NCBI GenBank assembly: GCA_902796775.1
Contig: CADBQK010000555.1
Coordinates: forward strand, 1 to 7,626
DNA: 7,626 bases
Direction: 5' to 3'
Origin: an uncultured Lachnospiraceae bacterium
GTDB lineage: Bacteria; Bacillota_A; Clostridia; Lachnospirales; Lachnospiraceae
The notes under the pieces were generated by a model. It did not search any database. It saw only the letters and a program-made list of their open reading frames with translations, and was not told the DNA's origin. Each line of letters opens with the position of its first letter. Position 1 is the stretch's first letter. This document shows positions 4,741 to 7,626 of this stretch, one piece after another. A program made the position numbers and the translations under genes.

Positions 4741-6639
4741 ATGCGTTTAGGGGATGCAATTTCGACTTTACAGCTGGGAAAAAACAGGAGGAAAAAGTAT
4801 TCTGAGGTCAGGACATTGTGCACAGTATGGAGCGAGGGTGTGGATGACAGCCCGGGTGCAGTGCCTTTGCCGGAGTACCCCCGCCCGCAGCTCAAAAGAG
4901 ATAAGTGGAGATCTCTCAACGGCTGGTGGGAGTACGCCATCCGCCCGGCATCTGAAGCCTTTCAGGATCCTTTCTGTCCGGATGGCAGGATCCTTGTTCC
5001 TTATTCCCCGGAGACCAGGCGCTCCGGCGTAGAACGTACACTTATGCCCGGAGAAAAGCTTTGGTACCGCTGTCTCATCAAAGACTTAGAGGTTCCGGAT
5101 GGGAAACGCCTGCTTCTGCATTTCGGTGCAGTTGATGAGAGGTGCCGTGTATACTGGAACCGCAGAAAAGCGGGAGATCACGCAAATGGCTACCTGCCTT
5201 TTTCCTTTGATGTTACAGACTACGTGAGCGATGGAGAAAATGAACTGATCGTCTGTGTCCGTGACGATACAGATCAGAGTAATGCCTGCCGGGGAAAGCA
5301 GACTTTATCCCCTGGAGGAATGTATTATCATGCTCAGAGCGGGATCTGGCAGACAGTATGGCTGGAAGAAGTGCCGGAACTGTACCTGAAGTCGCTTAGG
5401 ATCACACCCGATATCCGGAACCGGCAGGTTTTTCTCAGCCTTACTTTCAGAGATGAACGTAATCCGGATGCACGAAATGACTTCCCACAGATATGTCTGA
5501 CCTGTGAGGGAAGATCTGTATACTTTAACAACACTGCCTACACTGATAATACATGTACGGCTAGTATCAATTCACATAACATCTATAATGCCTGCCCTGT
5601 CAAAAGCGGGAATGACATAAATGCACAGATCATGCTTCCTGTTCAGGATCTCAGACTTTGGACTCCGGAGGATCCTTACCTGTATCCCCTGAAGATCCAG
5701 GCAGGAGAGGAGAGTGCCGATGCTTACTTCGCCATGCGCAGTTTCGGGACAGGGACAGATGAAAAAGGAAGACCCTGCCTGACATTCAACGAGAAACCAT
5801 ACTTTTTCCATGGAGTCCTGGACCAGGGATACTGGCCGGAAAGCCTGATGACGCCTCCGTCAGACGAGGCTATGATATTTGATATCCGGGAGATAAAGAA
5901 GCTTTCATTTAATATGATCCGGAAGCATATTAAGGTGGAGCCTCTGCGCTGGTATTATCATTGCGACAGAATCGGCATGATCGTATGGCAGGATATGGTA
6001 AATGGAGGCGGACCGGTCAATAAGCTCCTGGAAACCTATCTTCCCAATATCGTACCGGCCATTACGGATCACCTGCGCGATAACCGGTATGCGCTTTTAT
6101 CCAGAAGCAGCGAGGCGGCACGAAAAGTGTTTGAGGAGGATCTCATCCGGATGATCCGGCATCTGTATAACTGTCCCTGTATCGGACTTTGGACTCCATT
6201 TAACGAGGGATGGGGACAGTTTGATGCGCTCAGGATCACAGACTTGATCAGAAAAGAAGATCCGACACGCCCCATTGACCACGCCAGCGGGTGGTTTGAC
6301 CAGGGCGGCGGAGATATCAGGAGTATACACAATTATTTCCGTAAACTCAGAGTTGAAGAAGACTGCCATGGAGCGCGCTCATGCGTACTTTCTGAGTACG
6401 GAGGATACAATTGCAATGTTGAAGGACACAGTATGAGCAGCGAGGTATATGGATACCATACGTATTCCGAAGAGGAATATCCGCATGCATTCCACAGCCT
6501 GATGGATGAAATTGGGGAATTGAAAGAGGATGGCCTGTCCGGAGCTGTTTATACTCAGCTGTCGGACATCGAAGAAGAGACAAACGGTATCTTTACCTAT
6601 GACAGGAAAATCTGCAAATTAAGAGAAATACGGCGGTAA
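4741..6639 (+). CDS. Glycoside hydrolase family 2 enzyme (beta-galactosidase/beta-glucuronidase-like), cytoplasmic
   Basis: A retaining glycosidase expected to release a sugar from the non-reducing end of beta-linked oligosaccharides or conjugates; the substrate cannot be read from the sequence. The 632-residue product has the GH2 order: jelly-roll sugar-binding domain (about 42-212, with YPRPQ, LNGWWEYAI and SGIWQTVWLE), Ig-like sandwich (about 213-337, ending near RLWTPEDPYLYPL) and TIM barrel (about 338-632). The acid/base is Glu489 in TPFNEGWGQFD and the nucleophile Glu552 in LSEYGGYN. IRKHIKVEP (393-401), VWQDMVNGGG (415-424) and the late YTQLSDIEEETNG are also GH2-like. There is no signal peptide, so it should act on imported substrate. 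The Ig-like domain has an Asn/Cys-rich stretch (about 256-295) that looks like a lineage insertion. It has its own promoter and no adjacent transporter. Codon use is less biased than in the glycolytic genes. Confidence 0.93.
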   Translation: MRLGDAISTLQLGKNRRKKYSEVRTLCTVWSEGVDDSPGAVPLPEYPRPQLKRDKWRSLNGWWEYAIRPASEAFQDPFCPDGRILVPYSPETRRSGVERTLMPGEKLWYRCLIKDLEVPDGKRLLLHFGAVDERCRVYWNRRKAGDHANGYLPFSFDVTDYVSDGENELIVCVRDDTDQSNACRGKQTLSPGGMYYHAQSGIWQTVWLEEVPELYLKSLRITPDIRNRQVFLSLTFRDERNPDARNDFPQICLTCEGRSVYFNNTAYTDNTCTASINSHNIYNACPVKSGNDINAQIMLPVQDLRLWTPEDPYLYPLKIQAGEESADAYFAMRSFGTGTDEKGRPCLTFNEKPYFFHGVLDQGYWPESLMTPPSDEAMIFDIREIKKLSFNMIRKHIKVEPLRWYYHCDRIGMIVWQDMVNGGGPVNKLLETYLPNIVPAITDHLRDNRYALLSRSSEAARKVFEEDLIRMIRHLYNCPCIGLWTPFNEGWGQFDALRITDLIRKEDPTRPIDHASGWFDQGGGDIRSIHNYFRKLRVEEDCHGARSCVLSEYGGYNCNVEGHSMSSEVYGYHTYSEEEYPHAFHSLMDEIGELKEDGLSGAVYTQLSDIEEETNGIFTYDRKICKLREIRR

Positions 6640-6744
6640 AAAACTGATTATTTACAAAACAGATTCGCCATATTTCATCTTTCCTGGTTTTAATTGCCTG
6701 AACGCCAAAATATCAGCCGGGAATAATCAGATGATAATAAATAG

Positions 6745-6774
6745 AAAAAACACTCCTGAAACAGAGTGCTTTTT
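6745..6774. terminator. Bidirectional terminator between GH2 and ROK genes
   Basis: CACT-C-CTG (6751-6758) pairs with CAG-AGTG (6762-6768) around an AAA loop with one bulged C. A run of A lies on the left (6745-6750) and T5 on the right (6770-6774). On the plus strand it can end GH2 transcription, about 110 nt after the stop. On the minus strand the T6 tail can end ROK transcription, about 190 nt after its stop. Confidence 0.75.
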
Positions 6775-6835
6775 CTGTATATTTATGTTCTTTAGTATTC
6801 TTTTATAAAAATAAGCTATTTGTGCCTAGTTTTCA

Positions 6836-6864
6836 TTGACATAAACCTCAGCTGATTGTATAAA
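6836..6864 (+). promoter_or_regulatory. Orphan near-consensus sigma-A promoter directed into the ROK gene 3' end
   Basis: TTGACA (6836-6841) and TATAAA (6859-6864) are separated by exactly 17 bp: a perfect -35 and a -10 with one mismatch. The expected start is near 6871. No plus-strand gene with a ribosome site follows. A 39-codon frame (6876-6995) would begin only about 5 nt into the transcript, without a ribosome site. The transcript would run antisense to the ROK coding region from about 6964. It may make an antisense or small RNA. Confidence 0.6.
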
Positions 6865-6963
6865 TGAATTAAACAATGCCTTATATATACGATTGGCCTA
6901 TAATAAAAATCAGGAGCTGTACCGTTTCTTTCTGCTCGGATTACGGCGGCAGCGCCTGCCGGA

Positions 6964-7626
6964 TTACCCGTCAATATTGTTCAAAAACTTTATAATATAT
7001 GGAAGAGCTGCACCTACCGTTATATTGTGAGAAGGCATTTTACTGATTTTGATAAAATCGTCCACATCATAAAACGGAGACAGTTTTCTAACTTCATTAT
7101 AGAGATACTGTATATCTTTCTCTGTGAAGTAAGGAGCCAGGTGCCCGCCCAGAATAAAGTCTACATCCAGGACCAGATGCAGGTTGCAGATCAATCTGGC
7201 TAAATAGGACAGATAAGTATGCCATCTGTCATATGCGTCCTCTTCCATATGCCTGACTTTTTCGAAAAACCGGTCCGGATCCTCATCACCGACAAGAGCT
7301 CCCATAGAGCAGATCGTTTCGGCGCAGCCTCTTTTGCCGCAATAGCAGGGTTTGCCTTCCATGCTTACCTGAATGTGCTCAAAGGTTCCGCTGTGACCGT
7401 GTTTGCCCGGCTGAACCTGGCGATTGGAAATGATCGAACCTCCAAGATGCCGGCTGAGAGACAGATATACCGCGTCCTTCAGATCCGGAGAACACCAAAG
7501 CTCACTGAGAGCCGCACCATCCGGATCGTGGATGAAGCTGCATGGATAATGCAGATGTTTCCGGAATACACCTGTCGACAGATCCGTACAATCAAGAATC
7601 GCTCCGTAAACAACAGTTGTTCCATC
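6964..7626 (-). CDS. ROK-family protein, probable sugar-responsive transcriptional regulator (partial, 5' end outside window)
   Basis: The reading frame stays open from the right edge to a TAA at 6964-6966, giving the C-terminal 220 residues. ROK proteins are sugar kinases or, with an N-terminal helix-turn-helix, repressors of about 380-400 residues; the part that would decide is off the window. The zinc motif CYCGKRGCAE (7318-7347) is perfect, including its last Glu. Other motifs are altered: the catalytic ND motif reads HDPDGAALSE (7501-7530), the glycine-rich phosphate loop reads SRHLGGS (7435-7455), and ExGH becomes GTFEH (7375-7389). His is kept but the sugar-contacting Glu is replaced. 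Loss of the phosphate loop argues for a sugar-sensing regulator rather than a kinase. An internal ATG at 7362 is not the start, because homologous sequence continues upstream. It converges on the GH2 gene and could control it, though this is only inferred. Confidence 0.85.
   Translation of the reverse strand, partial: DGTTVVYGAILDCTDLSTGVFRKHLHYPCSFIHDPDGAALSELWCSPDLKDAVYLSLSRHLGGSIISNRQVQPGKHGHSGTFEHIQVSMEGKPCYCGKRGCAETICSMGALVGDEDPDRFFEKVRHMEEDAYDRWHTYLSYLARLICNLHLVLDVDFILGGHLAPYFTEKDIQYLYNEVRKLSPFYDVDDFIKISKMPSHNITVGAALPYIIKFLNNIDG

Larger units (their letters stand above)
6640..6963. other. Intergenic region between convergent GH2 and ROK genes (324 bp)
   Basis: No protein gene is supported. 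It contains a distant 9-bp inverted repeat, CTGATTATT (6644-6652) with AATAATCAG (6722-6730), a bidirectional terminator (6751-6774), an orphan plus-strand promoter (6836-6864), and a small GC-rich hairpin, CGGCAG-CGC-CTGCCG (6947-6961), flanked by two copies of CGGATTAC (6937-6944 and 6960-6967). The AT-rich middle section shows no reading frame with a ribosome site. Confidence 0.65.

Noticed and set aside
6069..6583. Minus-strand frames of 78-90 codons opposite the GH2 catalytic domain
   Set aside because: They mirror conserved catalytic-domain codons of GH2 and have no ribosome site or recognisable product.
6876..6995. 39-codon frame downstream of the orphan promoter
   Set aside because: The start would be about 5 nt from the predicted transcript end with no ribosome site; the AGGAG at 6912-6916 has no start codon after it. 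Kept only as a possibility under the antisense finding.
1..7626. CRISPR arrays, transposases, tRNA or rRNA genes, phage or toxin-antitoxin genes
   Set aside because: No regularly spaced repeats, recombinase motifs, cloverleaf sequences or such protein signatures were seen on either strand.

Overview
The window looks like chromosomal DNA from an anaerobic, Gram-positive, Clostridia-type Firmicute, most likely in or near Lachnospiraceae. This is inferred from strong AGGAGG-type ribosome sites, sigma-A-type promoters, intrinsic terminators with T-tracts, the gap-pgk-tpiA order, and the nearby glycoside hydrolase and ROK-family genes. No sequence search was possible, so the taxonomic call is tentative.

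Region 1 (1-3404, + strand) is the triose part of glycolysis: gap (98-1114), pgk (1218-2411) and tpiA (2615-3364). All three are full length, keep their catalytic residues and have the codon bias of highly expressed genes. gap makes 1,3-bisphosphoglycerate and NADH, pgk harvests ATP from it, and tpiA feeds dihydroxyacetone phosphate back into the gap reaction. Both junctions carry RNA structure: a GC-rich hairpin with a short T-run between gap and pgk, and an unusually long imperfect palindrome of about 120 nt between pgk and tpiA. No gpmI or eno follows tpiA. A strong terminator ends the cluster, and an inverted copy of it stands beside it.

Region 2 (3459-4740) holds a minus-strand gene for a secreted, lysine- and tyrosine-rich protein made of degenerate short repeats, function unknown. 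Its 367-bp upstream region carries two divergent promoters: a near-consensus one for the secreted protein (TTGACG-17-TATAAT), with a cre-like CcpA box over its expected transcription start, and an extended -10 promoter (TTGAGA-17-TGCTATATT) for the hydrolase gene. That second transcript begins with a stacked hairpin.

Region 3 (4741-6639, + strand) is a cytoplasmic glycoside hydrolase family 2 enzyme of 632 residues with both catalytic glutamates visible.

Region 4 (6640-7626) starts with a 324-bp intergenic stretch containing a bidirectional terminator and an orphan, near-perfect plus-strand promoter that points into the 3' end of the next gene. That gene, on the minus strand and cut by the window edge, is a ROK-family protein with the zinc motif intact but degenerate kinase motifs, so it is more likely a sugar-responsive regulator than a kinase. 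It converges on the GH2 gene and might regulate it, but only proximity supports this.

I see no CRISPR array, transposase, tRNA, rRNA or phage gene. The glycolytic part is ordinary. What deserves a second look is the intergenic structure, the orphan promoter, the secreted repeat protein and the altered ROK motifs.
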